In this document: positions 23,703 to 36,395 of the stretch, in pieces
Layout of the letters: every line of letters begins with the position of its first letter
How positions within the stretch are numbered: the first letter of the stretch is position 1
NCBI RefSeq assembly: GCF_902686445.1
Contig: NC_062232.1
Coordinates: forward strand, 37,156,454-37,220,453
Direction of reading: 5' to 3'
Source: Sciurus carolinensis
Taxonomy: Eukaryota > Chordata > Mammalia > Rodentia > Sciuridae
DNA: 64,000 bases
The notes under the pieces: generated by a model
What the model saw: the letters and a program-made list of their open reading frames with translations, nothing else
What the model was told of the DNA's origin: nothing
The model's database searches: none
Made by a program: the position numbers and the translations under genes

Positions 23703-24235
23703 TTCTGTTCGTTTTAAACTTCATACTACACATATACTCCTGCAACTTACTCTTTTTATCCGGAATCATGCTTTGACACTTGTTCAGATTCACACATATA
23801 AATCTAGTTCATAGTTACTTGTATGATACTAATTATATGGTTTTGGTATCAAATTCTAATTTTCTTACTGGTGGACATTTATATTGTTTCCATATTTTCT
23901 CTATTATAATCAACACTGCTATAAACATTCTTGTAAATGTCTTCTTGTGGATGTGAGCAAATGTTTCTACCTGGGTGAAATTGATGAGGGAAAGAGTATA
24001 TCCACCTTCAACTTTATTGGATGTTACCAAATTGTTTTCCAAATTGGTAGTACCACTTTACCACCCATGTCATGAGAGTTGTCATTGCCCTATAGTCCTC
24101 ATTGTCATATAGCTCAACCAGCGTTGCCATACTCTGCCTCCAACCCTGGCAACATATTAAAGGACCCATTTCTTCGAATTCTTGTTGATAACAGGTATTT
24201 TAGTTTTTCAACTTTACTAATTTTTTTGACCAAAA
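23703..24235 (-). repeat. Ancient L1 (L1M-like) 3' relic
   Basis: TGGACATTTATATTGTTTCC and ACCAAATTGTTTTCCAAATT with GAGAGTTGTCATTGCCC are reversed L1M 3'-end landmarks. It carries no open frame of interest. Confidence 0.55.
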
Positions 24236-24284
24236 TAAATGATACCTGTTGATGACTTTTTGGGTGGGAGGCAGGGGGCACTGG

Positions 24285-24440
24285 GGATTGAACTCAGGTG
24301 CACTTAACCACTGAGCCACATCCCAAGTCCTTTTTATTTTTTATTTTGAGACAGGGTCTCATTAAGTTACTGAGGCTAGCCTCAAACTTTCAATCCTCTT
24401 GTCTCAGACTCACAAGTCACTGGGACACCATGCCCCACTG
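24285..24440 (-). mobile_element. B1-dID SINE, minus strand
   Basis: Reversed ID half (ACTGGGGATTGAACTCAGG) then a shortened reversed B1 half. Confidence 0.8.
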
Positions 24441-25479
24441 TTGATAATACTGAAATACATTTTAATTCTTTTCTTCTTTTCTAATTACAAAAAAAAAATT
24501 TTAGAAAATTTGAAAAATATAAACAAGTGAAAAAAAGAGAAAGACTCCCCTTTAATCCCACCACTCACATATAATTTGTTAATATATAAATAAAAATTTG
24601 TCTTAGTTTAAATGATTCATACATATTAATGTTAAAAACCTATAATAAAAAACAAATTTAATATTATTGAACTCTTACTATATTTTTAGGACTACTTTAT
24701 TCCATAAATAGGATTCATAAGTAGATATTTAATGTGTATAATATATATATATATATATATACACATGTGGTAACTAATCACATGTATACATTTCACCTTT
24801 ACAAAAATATACTTGCTTTCTTATAAACTGTTTTTTCCATCTAACAAATAACCCACAATTATTTTTTCATGTTACAGGTTCAGCCTAAGTCCTGTATTCA
24901 GGACTAGAGGCTGTTATTTAAAGACTTCCATATTTATATCCATATGTCTCCCACTTAACTATCCTTAAAACAAGGACTAGGCTGAGCCCAGCAAGCCTTG
25001 GAAGAGCTGGTTTCCTGTTGGCTCTACATGATGGTGCAACTGACCCAGCCCCATGCTTGAAATGAAACTCACATATAGCAACTCTCTGTGTTCTCATAAC
25101 CCAGGAGGCCAACTGCTACCTCTGCCTTAGGATCTACCACTGGGGAACACCCATTCTGCTTGTCTGTCAGGCAACATGACACGCAAATCCTTTTGGCTAC
25201 ATGGCTCTCCTGTGCCCTCACCCCATACTCCTTTAGGTTTTCTCACTACTACCACCCTCCAATTTAAACATACTGTCCGTATCCTCAGACGCTTATGTTA
25301 AGTAACTCCCTTTAGGACACTCAACTCTCCACAACCTGATCCACAGGAAGTTTGGTATTCTATCATCTTATGTGACCTGACCCATGAATATATTTGAAAA
25401 GATAAAATTAATTTTTGGACTTGATTCAGTTTCCACGTTAGGAAAGAGTCTATAATAGATGTATCATTGCTCACTTAAA
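24441..25479. other. Unassigned sequence with short (AT)n
   Basis: A TA run lies at 24739-24761. I see no gene. The reverse frame at 24918-25112 has no recognised motif. Confidence 0.45.
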
Positions 25480-25720
25480 TTACTGTAAGAGTTCTCACTC
25501 TCTCTAGGATTGCCATTGTCTCCACTTGACCCTTCCCTCCACAAATCCATTCACATAGCTATAATTAAACTTCCTGAAAATCCATTCTAAAGCTACCATT
25601 TTCCTGCATAAAATACTATAGCATGTCACCATGGCCTATAGGATCAAACCTAAGGTCCTGCTCTAAGGTCTTCTGAGGTCTCCAGGCATTCTACATGCCA
25701 CTTCTGTCACTCTTTTTTGG
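25480..25720 (+). repeat. L2 relic, first part
   Basis: CTCCACAAATCCATTCACAT, GGATCAAACCTAAGGTCCTG in this order is an L2 pattern. It continues at 25913-25968 and 26567-26725 around younger insertions. Confidence 0.6.
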
Positions 25721-25723
25721 AAG

Positions 25724-25912
25724 AAGAGGGGTACCGGGGATTGAATTCAGGGTGACTTGGCTACTGAGTCACATCCCCAGCCCTATTTTGTATTTTATTT
25801 AGAGACAGGATATCAATGAGTTGCTTAGGGCCTTGCTAAGTTACTGAGGTTGACTTTGAACTTGTGATACTCCCATGCCTGGGTTACAGGCATGTGCTAC
25901 AGTGCCCAGTTG
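25724..25912 (-). mobile_element. B1-dID SINE, minus strand
   Basis: Reversed ID half (GGGGATTGAATTCAGGGTGA) then reversed B1 half ending GGTTACAGGCATGTGCTAC; inserted in the L2 relic. Confidence 0.8.
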
Positions 25913-25968
25913 CTGCCACTCTTATATATAGAAATTCTGAGTCCTTCCTTGCCCTCTTGTGCTAGACA

Positions 25969-26566
25969 ACTTTCTGTTACTGTTACAAATACTCAGACAA
26001 ATCTCATCTACTTGGGAGGCTGAGACAGGAGGATCACAAGTTCAAAGTCAACCTCAGCAACTTAGTGAGGCCCTAAGCAACTCAGAGAGATCCAGTCTCA
26101 AATAAATAAATAGGGTTGGGTATGTGGTTCAGTGGTTTAGTGCCCCTGTAAATCACTAGAAAGGAGAGAAAGAAAAAAAAAGAAAGAAAGAAAGAAGAAA
26201 AGAAAGGAGAGTGGAGATAAATCAACTTAAAAAAAGAGGACAGGTTTGCTTTTATTCATGGTTTCAGTTCACAACCAGTTGATTCCATTGCTTTGGGTCT
26301 GTGGAAAGGCAGCACATCATGGCAGGGAGCACATGGTGGAGCAGGTTGTTCTCTCAAGGTAGCCAGAAAGCAAAATGAAATAGGGCATAAGGGGAAAGGG
26401 TAGGGACACACCATGTCCTCCAAAGGCATTCTTCCAATGGCCTAAAACTTCTCACTAGGCCCCACTTCTCAAAGTTTTCACCACCTCCCAAAAACACCAG
26501 TCCAGGGACCAATCCTGTAACACATGGGCCTTTGGGGGACACATATCCAAACCATAGTACCTCCTG
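25969..26566 (-). mobile_element. MaLR LTR, minus strand, carrying a SINE
   Basis: TAGACAACTTTCTGTTACTG at one end and GGGGGACACATATCCAAACCATAG at the other mark a reversed MST/ORR1-type LTR (second motif quoted in part: GACACATATCCAAACC). A B1-dID SINE occupies 26003-26215. Confidence 0.65.
26003..26215 (+). mobile_element. B1-dID SINE with GA-rich tail
   Basis: B1 half lacking its first third (starts at CATCTACTTGGGAGGCTGAG), ID half, then a GAAA-rich tail. Confidence 0.75.
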
Positions 26567-26725
26567 ACACTATTTCATGCCTTTGTGCCTTTGCATGTAT
26601 ATCCCTTTCTGTCTAGAATGTTTTCCCATTCTTGTCTGCCTGAAAAACTATTCATCATTCAAAGTCCTGTTCAAAAGATAGTTCCATAAACTCAAAGTAT
26701 CACCCCTCATTCTTCTTATCAATTA
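26567..26725 (+). repeat. L2 relic, last part
   Basis: TTTGTGCCTTTGCATGTATA and TCTAGAATGTTTTCCCATTC match the L2 GCCTTTGCACATGCTGTT... region. Confidence 0.65.
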
Positions 26726-26775
26726 CAAAGAGGAAAAGTTACCTTGACAATGGCCAGATCCAGTTATTGCCACCT

Positions 26776-27178
26776 GTATTAGTCTGTTGTCTACTGCTGA
26801 TAACAATACCACAGACCAAGTAGCCTATAAGAAAAAGAGGTTAATCTAGGTTCATGGTTCTGGAGGTACAAGGTCAAGGGGCTGCATTGGATGATGGCCT
26901 TCTTGCACAGTTCTGAGACAGTACAGGGCATCACATGGCAAGTAATAGGGAGGACAAATGTGGATGTGTGTAGCTCTTCTGGTCTCTCCCTCTTCTTACA
27001 AAGACACAAGAATTTGTTCACAGGGAATGTACTCTAATGACTTTATCTGATCCTAATCTCCTCCCAAAGGCTCCACCTCTAAGTGGCATAGTCAGATTAA
27101 TTTTCCATCCTCTTAATACCTCACAACGGAGCTTAAATTTCAACACACAAAGCCTTGGAGGATATCCTTAAACCATAC
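26776..27178 (-). mobile_element. MaLR (MST/MLT1-like) LTR, minus strand
   Basis: TGTATTAGTCTGTTGTCTAC start, CACAAGAATTTGTTC middle and TCCTTAAACCATA end fit a reversed MaLR LTR. Confidence 0.65.
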
Positions 27179-27221
27179 CCAAAGCATATCACTACCCTAA
27201 ACAAGTGGTCAAGATCACCAT

Positions 27222-27366
27222 CAGTGGCACCCACTTGAGACAGGAGGATCTCAAATTCAAGGCCAGCCTTGGCAATTTGACAAGACCCTGTCTCAAAATA
27301 AAATAAAAGTACTTTCCTAGCATGTGCAATGCCCTGGGTTCAATTTTAAGTACTGCAAAGAAAAAA
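27222..27366 (+). mobile_element. Truncated B1-dID SINE
   Basis: Partial B1 half (CACTTGAGACAGGAGGATCT) joined to a shortened ID half ending CAATTTTAAGTACTGCAAAG. Confidence 0.7.
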
Positions 27367-27479
27367 ATTATCATCATGATTAATGGAATAAACAGATAGC
27401 ATATGCTCCCTGATGCAATGTACTGAGACTCACACATTCTGGTAGAAAACTTGCCAAAAAATATTTCACCTGAATCTAA

Positions 27480-28033
27480 TCCTAAGGGAAAAATCAAACA
27501 AATCCAAATTGAAAAATGTTCTGCAAAACTGGCCTGAGCTCTTCAAAAATGCCAATGTCTGAAAAGACCAAAACAAAACAAAAGACTTGGAAGCTGTTCC
27601 AAATTAAAAGATGGTAAGAAAGCATGACAACCAAATGCAATGTGTAATCCTTGATTTAATTCTAGACCAAAAAGGAAAAAAGCAGGTATAAATAATATTA
27701 TTGGGAGGCTTGGTGACATTGGAACATGGTTATATATTAGGTAATGAATGGGGTCAATGTTAAATTTTCTTAATTTGGTCCTTGTATTGTGGTTATGTCC
27801 TTGCTTCTAGGAGATAAATGCTAAAGGGCTAAAATGTTGCTATTCCTGCAACAAACACTCAATGGTTCATTAAAAAAAAAAGTGAATAAATACACATGTA
27901 TGTTTATGTCTAACTAGAGCAATAAAGCAAATGTGGTGAACTTTTAGCAACAGAAAAATCATAGGTGAAGTGAAAGCAGGTGTTCATTGTTTTATTTTTG
28001 CAAGTTTTCTGTAGGTTTGCTATTTTTCAAAAC
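27480..28033 (+). repeat. Ancient LINE 3' UTR relic
   Basis: GTGGTTATGTCCTTGCTTCT, CAACAAACACTCAATGGTTC and TTTTCTGTAGGTTTGC near an A-rich end are landmarks of an ancient L1-type 3' UTR. The second full-length L1 inserted exactly in its terminal A-rich part. Confidence 0.5.
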
Positions 28034-28043
28034 AAAACTCAGA

Positions 28044-31000
28044 GGGAGGTTTCAAGATGGTGGTTTACAGAAGGTTGTTTTCCTGGCTGCTTCATACCAT
28101 GAAACCAAGAAAGCAGACAGGCAGTTTCTCAGCAAGGTGGGTGAGCGAAAAAAAGGGGGGGCAGACTTTACTGGAATTCAATACTGGACAATCAAAGCAG
28201 ATTGGGGACCCAGGAGTTTGGATGTAATAAAATAAGGAAGAAATCCCCAGTGACACAGCCATCATCGTGGCCAGAGGCACCAGGCAGAGTCATCCCTCCA
28301 CAAGCAAAGTGGAGGGAAGAGGGAATTAGAGGAACCTGTATTTTTAGGAGAACTGAGGTATGGAGAGTTTACAGACCAAAGATACTGCATAACTAAACTG
28401 ATAGGCGGATTACACAACATCTCTGGACAGGAAAGAAACCGCATATCTCCTGGCTGTAGCATGCAGAGGACAGAGGAAAGAACCATTTTGCAACTTTGGT
28501 ACCTGGACTGGCAGCTGGGGGAGCAGATTCCTGGCAAACTCAAGTTTACCCCAAATACAGGTCTGGCAAACCCACACTGAATGGTATGGAGTGTGCCTAA
28601 CTGATTAGGAGAAAAACAAAGGTGGTCATAAAAACTCACCTGGATCTACTCCTCCCCCTCCAATCTGACTGTTTGCAGGACCAGTTGGGAGAGATGTCCT
28701 GGCTGGAAATTCAAAAGGGCAGGGTGGGAGAGATTTTGTTTGGAAACTGAAGGAGTGGACTAAGAATTGGCTCCTCCACCCCACAAGCAGAACCCAGGGG
28801 AGATCCCAGGGGTGCAGTCTCCCAGTGTGGACCAGCAATTGCTGGGCTCTGTAAGAAAGCTGATTTAAAATCTCCAGATTAACTGGCATTCAGCAAAGAG
28901 CCTGAAGCCTAACTAAGCCTAAGCCCCACCTCATGGAGTTGCACCTATGGGATTAACTCTCTACTCTGATACCCCACCCTGAGGGTGGAGGAAGCATCAT
29001 ACTCCAGACAAACCCACCTAACAGTACTGAAAAGGGAAGCTGAGAATCTTTTGAACTCCAACTAAAACAATTCTTTAACTTTTCATTAAGATCTCCCCCC
29101 CCCCCTTTTTCTTTCCTCTGTTTAATTGGGACCTTAATGGTTCATGGACATTTATAAATATTCATGTTAGTTTGTTGTGTTTTTTCTCTCAATTTCAGGA
29201 TTTTTGAAGCCAGCAAATTTTCATGGATCAGTGTTTTGAGGACTAAAATATTCAATTATATTTCAGTTTTGTATTCCTTTATTTTTATTTTTTAAATTTT
29301 TTATTTTACATATATACTTTTTCTCTCCCACTTATCTGTGAGATTCTTAATTCTTTCTTCTTTTGCTAACACTCAATCTCTATTGTTTCCTCTTTCACTC
29401 TTCCTTTAATTTTTTACTTCTATCTTCTCTCCTCCTTGCTCATAATCATATCCTACATCACTTCTGTTCTCTCCCTGTCCACCATTTAAGATTGTAAACA
29501 CTTTTGCTAACTTACTGTTTTATTCTAGGCAATAACTGATAATATCATTTCTGTTTATTGTGACAATATTTTAGATGTCATTGCTTTCATGCTGTACATT
29601 ATTTGTATTGGTTGTTGTTATTATTTCTCTCCCCGTAAACAGTGAGGTACTGGAAATCTTCAGGGACACTACAAGTTCACAGGGTAGAATCTCTACTACC
29701 TCAGATCCATAGTGTTAGATGGGTAGACACACAAACAACATGAAAAATCAAGGGAAAAAATCACCCCAAACAAACCAAGATACTTCAATAACAGAATCCA
29801 TAAACACCACAATGGAAAAAAATGGCAGAGAAGGAGTTTAGAATGTACATAGTTCAACTGATCTGCAAGGTAAAGGACAATGTAAGGAGTGAAATCGGAG
29901 AGAAAATATAGGAAGTGAAAGATCACTTCAATAACCAGATAGAGATTCTGAAAAAAAAAATCAAGCAGAAATTCTCAAAATGAAAGATTCAGTAAACCAA
30001 ATTAAAAATTCCATGGAAAGTATCACCAATAGACTAAACCACTTGGAAGACAGAGTTTCAGGCAATGAAGACAAAATATGTAATCTTGAAAACAAAGTTT
30101 ACAGTGGATAAAAGATGTTAACAGACCATGAACAGATCTTCCAAGAAATATGGGATAACCTGAAAAGACCAAATTTAAGATTTATCAGGATAAATGAAGG
30201 CTCAGAGATACAAACCAAAGGAAAGCACAATTTTTTCAATGAAATAATATCAGGAAATTTCCCAAACCTAAAGAATGAAATGGAAAATCAAATACAGGAG
30301 GCTTACAGGACCCTAAATATACAAAATTACAACAGGCTCACACGAAGGCACATTATTATGAAAATGCCTAATATACAGAACAAAGACAGAAATTTAAAAG
30401 CTGCCAGAGAAAAATGACAGGCAACATTTAGAGGGAAACCAATCCAGATCTCAGCTGATTTCTCAATCCGGACATTCAAAGCTAGGAGGTGTTGGAATAA
30501 TATATACCAAGCTCTAAAAGAAAATGGATGCCAGCCAAGAATACTATACCCAGCAAAATTTAGCTTCAGAATTGACCATGAAATCAAAACCTTCCATGAT
30601 AAACACAGGTGAAAAGTATTCACATCTAGAAAGCCTACACTACAAAACATTCTCCATAAAATATTTCATGAAGAAGAAATGAAAAATAAAACTGAAAACC
30701 AGCAAAGGGATGAGCAACACTAGAAGAATCAAAGGAGAAACTAAGTCAAAGTAAAAATCAGAAATAAATCAAAATGGAAGGGAATAAAAATAATTTCTCA
30801 ATAATAACATTGAAGGTAAATGGCCTAAACTCATTAATCAAAAGACAAGACTGGCAGATTGGATTTAAGTAAAAGACCCAACAATATGCTGTCTCCAAAG
30901 AGACTCACCTCATAGGCAAAGACATCCACAGACTGAAGGTAAAGGGATGGAAAAAAACATATCATTCACATGGCTCTTATAAACAAGCAGGGGTTTCTAT

Positions 31001-31187
31001 CCTTACATCAGATAAAATGGAATTAGAGCCAAAGTTAATCAGAAGGTATAAAAAAGGACATTCACACTCCTTAATGGAATTAATTATATACATCAATGAG
31101 ACATAACAACCATAAATATTTATGCCCCAAACAATGGAGCATCTATGTACATCAAACAAACACTTTCCAATATCAAGAATCAAACAG
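28044..31187 (+). mobile_element. Second full-length L1, 5' UTR, ORF1 relic and ORF2 start
   Basis: An older L1 begins with AGGGAGGTTTCAAGATGGTGG-type sequence carrying a YY1-like site (28053-28063). The 5' UTR runs to about 29740. ORF1 fragments appear at 30115-30417 (coiled coil and PNLRFIRINEG), with stops before and after. ORF2 endonuclease text follows from about 30790. Target duplication AAAACTCAGA flanks the whole element at 28034-28043 and 36351-36360. Many stops show long decay. Confidence 0.85.
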
Positions 31188-31570
31188 AAACATCTCTAGT
31201 AATAAGAGAAATGCAAATCAAAACTACCCTAAGATTTCATCTCACCCCAATTAGAATGGCGATTATCAAGAACACAAGCAACAATAGGTGTTGGCAAGGA
31301 TGTGGGGAAAAAGGTACACTCATACATTGTTGGTGGGGTTGCAAATTAGTTCAGCCACTCTGGAAAGCAGTATGGAGATTCCTCAGAAAGCTTGGAATGA
31401 ACCACCATTTGACCCAGCTATCCCATTCCTTGGCCTATACCCAAAGGACTTAAAATCAGCATACTACAGAGATACAGCCACATCAATGTTCATTGCTGCT
31501 CAATTCACCATAGCCAGATTGTGGAACCAACGTAGATGCCCTTCAGTTGATGAATGGATAAAGAAACTGT

Positions 31571-31618
<48 letters not shown>

Positions 31619-32028
31619 ATGGAATATTACTCAGCCATAAAGAATGATAAAATTATGGCATTTGCAGGCAAATGGATGAAATTGGAGAATATCATGCTAA
31701 GTGAGATAAGCCAATCTCAAAAAACTAAAGGACGAATGATCTCACTGATAAGCGGATGATGACATATAATGGGGGGTGGGAGGGGTTAGCGTTAGGGTTA
31801 GGGTTATGTTTAGGGTTAGGGTTAAGGAGGGTGGTAAGGATGGAGGAAGGAAGGACTGTATAGAGGGATAAGAGGGGTGGAAGGGTTTGGGGGAAGGGAA
31901 AAAATAATAACAGTATGAATCAAACAACATTACCCTATGTAAATTTATGATTACACAAATGGTATGCCTTGACTCCATGTACAAATAGAGAAACAACATG
32001 TATCCCATTTGTTTACCATAAAAAAAAA
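31188..32028 (+). mobile_element. 5'-truncated L1 (0.84 kb) inserted in older L1
   Basis: ORF2 C-terminal frame (31145-31453, 31288-31647), an (AT)n expansion at 31573-31613, TTAGGG-like units at about 31785-31822 and an A tail. Near-exact target duplications AGAATCAAAYAG lie at 31176-31187 and 32029-32040. The host L1 endonuclease sequence continues at 32041. Confidence 0.9.
31573..31613. repeat. (AT)n expansion, same L1 position as 19097
   Basis: About 40 bases of AT units after GTGGCAT, ending ACACACAATGG. The location within L1 matches the expansion at 19097-19136. Confidence 0.9.
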
Positions 32029-32040
32029 AGAATCAAATAG

Positions 32041-32468
32041 ACCACCACATAGTAATACTGGGTGACTTTAACACACCAGTCTCACAACTTGATAGATCCT
32101 CCAAACAAAAACTAAATAAAGAACTCTAGAACTAAATAATACAATAAATAAATTAGACTTAAAAGACATATATAGAGTATTTCATCCATCAATGATCGAA
32201 TACACTTTGTCTCAGCAGCACATGGATCCTTCTCTAAAATGAACTATATCTTATGCCACAAAGCAACTCTTAGCAATACAAAAAAATAGGGATAATACCT
32301 TGTATAATGGAATGAAATTGGAAATCAATGATAAAATAAAAAATAAAAGCTACTCTAGCACCTGGAGACTAAATAATACACTATTGAATGACCAATGGAT
32401 AGCAGAAGAAATCATGGAGGAAATAAAGAAAAAATAGAGGTAAATGAGAATAACAATACAACATATCA
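32041..32468 (+). mobile_element. Older L1, endonuclease section continued
   Basis: Continues the host L1 from 31187 with the GDFN-like endonuclease motif region and the CTGGAGACTAAATAATACAC section. Several stops are present. It is broken at about 32468. Confidence 0.8.
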
Positions 32469-32969
32469 AAAGGACTTAAAATCAGCATACTACAGAGATA
32501 CAGCCACATCAATGTTCATTGCTGCTCAATTCACCATAGCCAGATTGTGGAACCAACCTAGATGTCCTTCAGTTGATGAATGGATAAAGAAACTGTGGCA
32601 TATTTATACAATGGAATATTACTCCGCAATGAAGAATGATAAAATTATGGCATTTGTAGGCAAATGGTCGAAATTGGAGAATATCATGCTAAGTGAGATA
32701 AGCCAATCTCAAAAAACTAAAGGACGAATGATCTCGCTGATAAGCGGATGAGGACATATAATGGGGGGTGGGAGGGGCTAGCATTAGGTTTAGGGTTAGG
32801 TTTAGAGTTAGGCTAAGGAGAGCAGTAAGAATGAAGGAAAGAAGGACTGTGTAGAGGGAAAAGAGGGGTGGGAGGGGTGGGAGGGGTGGGGGGGAGGGGA
32901 AAAATATAATAAACATCATTACCCTATGTAAACGTAAAAAAAAATAAATAAATAAATTAAAAAAAAAAA
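32469..32969 (+). mobile_element. 5'-truncated L1 (0.5 kb) inserted in older L1
   Basis: Starts AGGACTTAAAATCAGCATAC inside ORF2, keeps the C-terminal frame to 32751, has degenerate TTAGGG-like units (about 32778-32815) and an A-rich tail. The host reads ACATATCAAAA before it and TCTCTGGGACAC after it, exactly as in the uninterrupted L1 near 16290. Confidence 0.85.
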
Positions 32970-35447
32970 AATCTCTGGGACACTATGAAGGCAGCACTAA
33001 GAGTAAAGTTTATTGCATTGAGCTCATTCATTAAAAGAAGACAAAGTCAACAAATAAACAACCTAATATTATATCGGAAAGCCCTAGAAAAAGAACAACG
33101 AATCAGCACCAAAGCAGTAGAAAACAGGAAATAATTAAAATCAGAGTTGAAATCAATGAAATTGAAACAAAAGAAACAATTCAAAAAAATCAACAAAATG
33201 AAAAGTTGGTTCTTTGAAAAAATAAATAAAATTAATAAACTCTTTGCCATGCTAATGAAGAAAAAGAGAGAGGAAACTCAAATTACTAAAGTTTGTGTTG
33301 ATAAATAAAATATGACAGACACTACTGAAATACAGACAATAATCAAAACTATTTTGAAAATTTATACTCTAATTAAATAAAAAATCTTGAAGACATCAGC
33401 AAATTTCTAGAGACATATGACCTACCCAAATTAAATCAGGAGGTCATAGAAAATTTAAATGGATCAATTTCAAGCAATGAACTTGAAGACACCATTAAAA
33501 GCTACCAACAAAGAAATTCCCAGGACCAGAAGAATGCTCAACCAGTTCTACCAGATCTTCAAAGAAGAATTAACACCAATCCTTCTCAAATTATTCCACG
33601 AAAGAGAAAAGGAGGGAACCCTTCCAAGCTCATTCTATAAAGTAAGTATCACCCTGATTCCAAAACCAGACAAAGACACATCAAGGAAAGAAAACTTCAG
33701 ACCAATATCCCTGATGAACATAGATGAAAAAATTCTAAATAAAATACTGGCAAATCACATGCAAAAACATATTAAAAAGATAGAGCACCATGATCAATTG
33801 GGGTTCATCCCAGGGATGCAAGGCTGGTTCAGCAAATGGAAATCAATAAATGTAATTCATCACATCAACAGACTTAAAGATAAAAATCATACCATTATCT
33901 CAATAGATGCAGAAAAAGCACTTAACATCCATTCATGTTCAAAACACTAGAAAAACTAGGGATAGTGGGAACATACCTCAACATTGCAAAAGCTATATAT
34001 GCTAAACTCAAGGCCAACATCATTGTAAATGGAGAAAAACTGGAAGCATTCCCTCTAAAAACTGGAACAAGACAGGAATGCCCTCTTTCTCCAATTCTAT
34101 TCAACATAGTCCTTGAAACCCTAGCCAGAGCATTTAGACAGATGAAAGAAATGAAAGGGATATGAATTGGAAGAGCTCAAACTATCCTATTTGCCATCAA
34201 CATGATTCTATATTTAGAAAACCCAAAAAATTCCACCAGAAAACTTCTAGAACTCATAAATGCATTCAGCAAAGCAGCAGGATATAAAATCAATACTCAT
34301 AAATCAATTGCATACTTATACTTCAGTGATGCATCAACTGAAAAAGAAATTAGAAAAACTATCCCATTCACAATAGTTTCAAAAAAAAAAAATTTAGGAA
34401 TCAATGTAACAAAAGAGGTGAAAGAACTCTACAATGAAAACTACAGAACACTAAAGAAAGAAATTGAAAACACCTTAGAAGATGGAAAGACCTCCCATGT
34501 TCTCGGATAGGCAAAATTAATATTGTCAAAATGGCCATACTACCAAAGCAACATTCAGATTCAATGCAATCCCCATCAAAATACCAATGGCTTTCTTCGT
34601 AGAATAAGAAAAAGCAGTCATGAAATTCATCTGGAAAAATAAAAGGTTCAGAATAGCCAAAGAAATCCTTAGCGAGAAAAGTGAAGCAGGAGGCATCACA
34701 ATACCAGATCTTAAATTATACTACAGAGATATAGTAAGAAAACTGGCATGATATTGGTACCAAAACAAACATGAAGACCAATGGTACAGAATAGAATATA
34801 AAGAGAGAAATACAGTTATCTCATACTGGACAAAGGTACCAAAAACATACATTGGAGAAAAGATAGCTTCTTCAACAAATGGTGATGGGAAAACTGGAAA
34901 TCCATATATAGCAATATGAAATTAAACCCCTGTCTCTCACTCTGTACAAAATCAACTCGAAGTGGATCAAGAACCTAGGCATTAGACCACAGACCCTATG
35001 TGTACTAGAAGGAAAAGTAGGCCCAAATCTCTATCATGTCAGCTTAGGAACCAATTTCCTCAACAAGACCCCTAAGCACAAGAAATAAAATCAAGAATTA
35101 AAAAATGGATGGTATCAAACCAAAAAGTTTCTTCATAGCAAAGTGAACAATCAAGAATGTGAAGAGAGAGCCTATAGAATGGGAGAAATCTTTGCCATCT
35201 GCACCTTAGCTAGAGCATTAATCTCCTGGCTATATAAAGTACTCAAAAAACAACATCAAAAACAAACAACCCAATCAATAAATGGGCAAAGGAACTAAAC
35301 AGAAATTTCACAGAAGAAATATGATCAGTCAACAAATATATGAAAAAATGTTCAATTTCTCTAGCAATTAGAGAAATGCAAATGAAAACTACATTGAGAT
35401 TCCATCTCACTCCAGTCAAAATGGCCATTACCAAGAATACAAACAAC
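32970..35447 (+). mobile_element. Older L1, reverse transcriptase section
   Basis: RT-domain fragments are readable at 33459-33950, 33935-34165 and 34202-34510 (MILYLENPKN, with the first FAD residues of the FADD motif lost to mutation: TTTGCCATCAAC). Many stops and indels. It is interrupted at 35447 by a composite SINE. Confidence 0.8.
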
Positions 35448-35646
35448 AGGGCTGCAGTTGTGGCTCAGAGGTAGAGCACTTGCCTAGCACAGATGAGACA
35501 CTGGGTTCGATCCTCAGCACTACACGAAAAAATTAAATAACATAAAGATTAAAAAAAAAGGCTGGAGATGTGGTCAGTGGTTAAATGCCCCTGGGTTCAA
35601 TTCCTGGTACCAAAAAAAAAAAAAAAAAAAAAAGAAGAAGAAGAAG
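35448..35646 (+). mobile_element. Composite ID plus dID SINE with one shared TSD
   Basis: An ID unit with ATTGTG-less A-rich linker (35448-35560) is followed directly by a dID-type unit (GGCTGGAGATGTGGTCAGTG) and an A/AAG-rich tail. Target duplications AAGAATACAAAYAAC lie at 35433-35447 and 35647-35661, so both halves look like one insertion. Confidence 0.8.
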
Positions 35647-35661
35647 AAGAATACAAATAAC

Positions 35662-36350
35662 GATAAATGTTGGCAAAGATGTGGGGAAAAAGGTACACTC
35701 ATACATTGCTGGTGGAGTTGCAAATTGGTGCAACCAACCTGGAATGCAGTATGGAGATTCCTCAGGAAACTTGGAATGGAACCACCATTTAAACCAGTTA
35801 TCCCACTCCTTGGTCTATACCCAGAGGACTTAAAATCAGCATGCTATAGTGAAGCAGCCATATCAATGTCTATAGCAGCTCAAATCACAATAGCAAAGCT
35901 ATGGAACCAACCTATGTGCCCTCAACAGATGAATGGATAAAGAAAAGGTGGTATCTATACACAGCCATAAAGAATGAAATCATGGCATTTGCTGCTAAAT
36001 AGATGGAACTGGAGACTTTCATGCTAAGTGAAATAAGCCAATCCCAAAAAACCAAAGGCTGAATGTTCTCTCTGATATGCTGATGCTAACACACAATGCA
36101 GGGGGGTTAGGCAAGAATAGAAGTCCACTGGATTAGACAAAGGGGAATGAAAGGAAGGGAGCAGGGATAGGAATAGGAAAGACAGTAGAATGGATGGTCA
36201 TAACTTTCCAATGTTCAAATATGAATACATAACCAGTAAAATTCCACATCCTATACAACTATAAGAATGGGAAGTTATACTCCACATATGTATAATGTAT
36301 CAAAATACACTCTACTGTCATTTATAACTAAAAAAGAACAAATAAGAAAA
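35662..36350 (+). mobile_element. Older L1, ORF2 end, 3' UTR and tail
   Basis: The C-terminal ORF2 frame at 35725-35940 is followed by a 3' UTR lacking TTAGGG-like units and ending GAACAAATAAGAAAAAAA before the AAAACTCAGA target duplication. Confidence 0.85.
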
Positions 36351-36395
36351 AAAACTCAGAATAAGCAATAAATAATAAAAAATAAACAAATGAAA

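Noticed and set aside
31783..31822. Interstitial telomere repeat
   Set aside because: The TTAGGG-like units recur at the same point in four L1 3' UTR copies, so they are part of the L1, not a chromosome-fusion scar.
9690..36360. A new coding system in the cluster of ORFs
   Set aside because: All sizeable frames here match L1 ORF1 or ORF2 by motif (PNLRII-like, LQETHL, FADD, HCWWGC) and all are disrupted.
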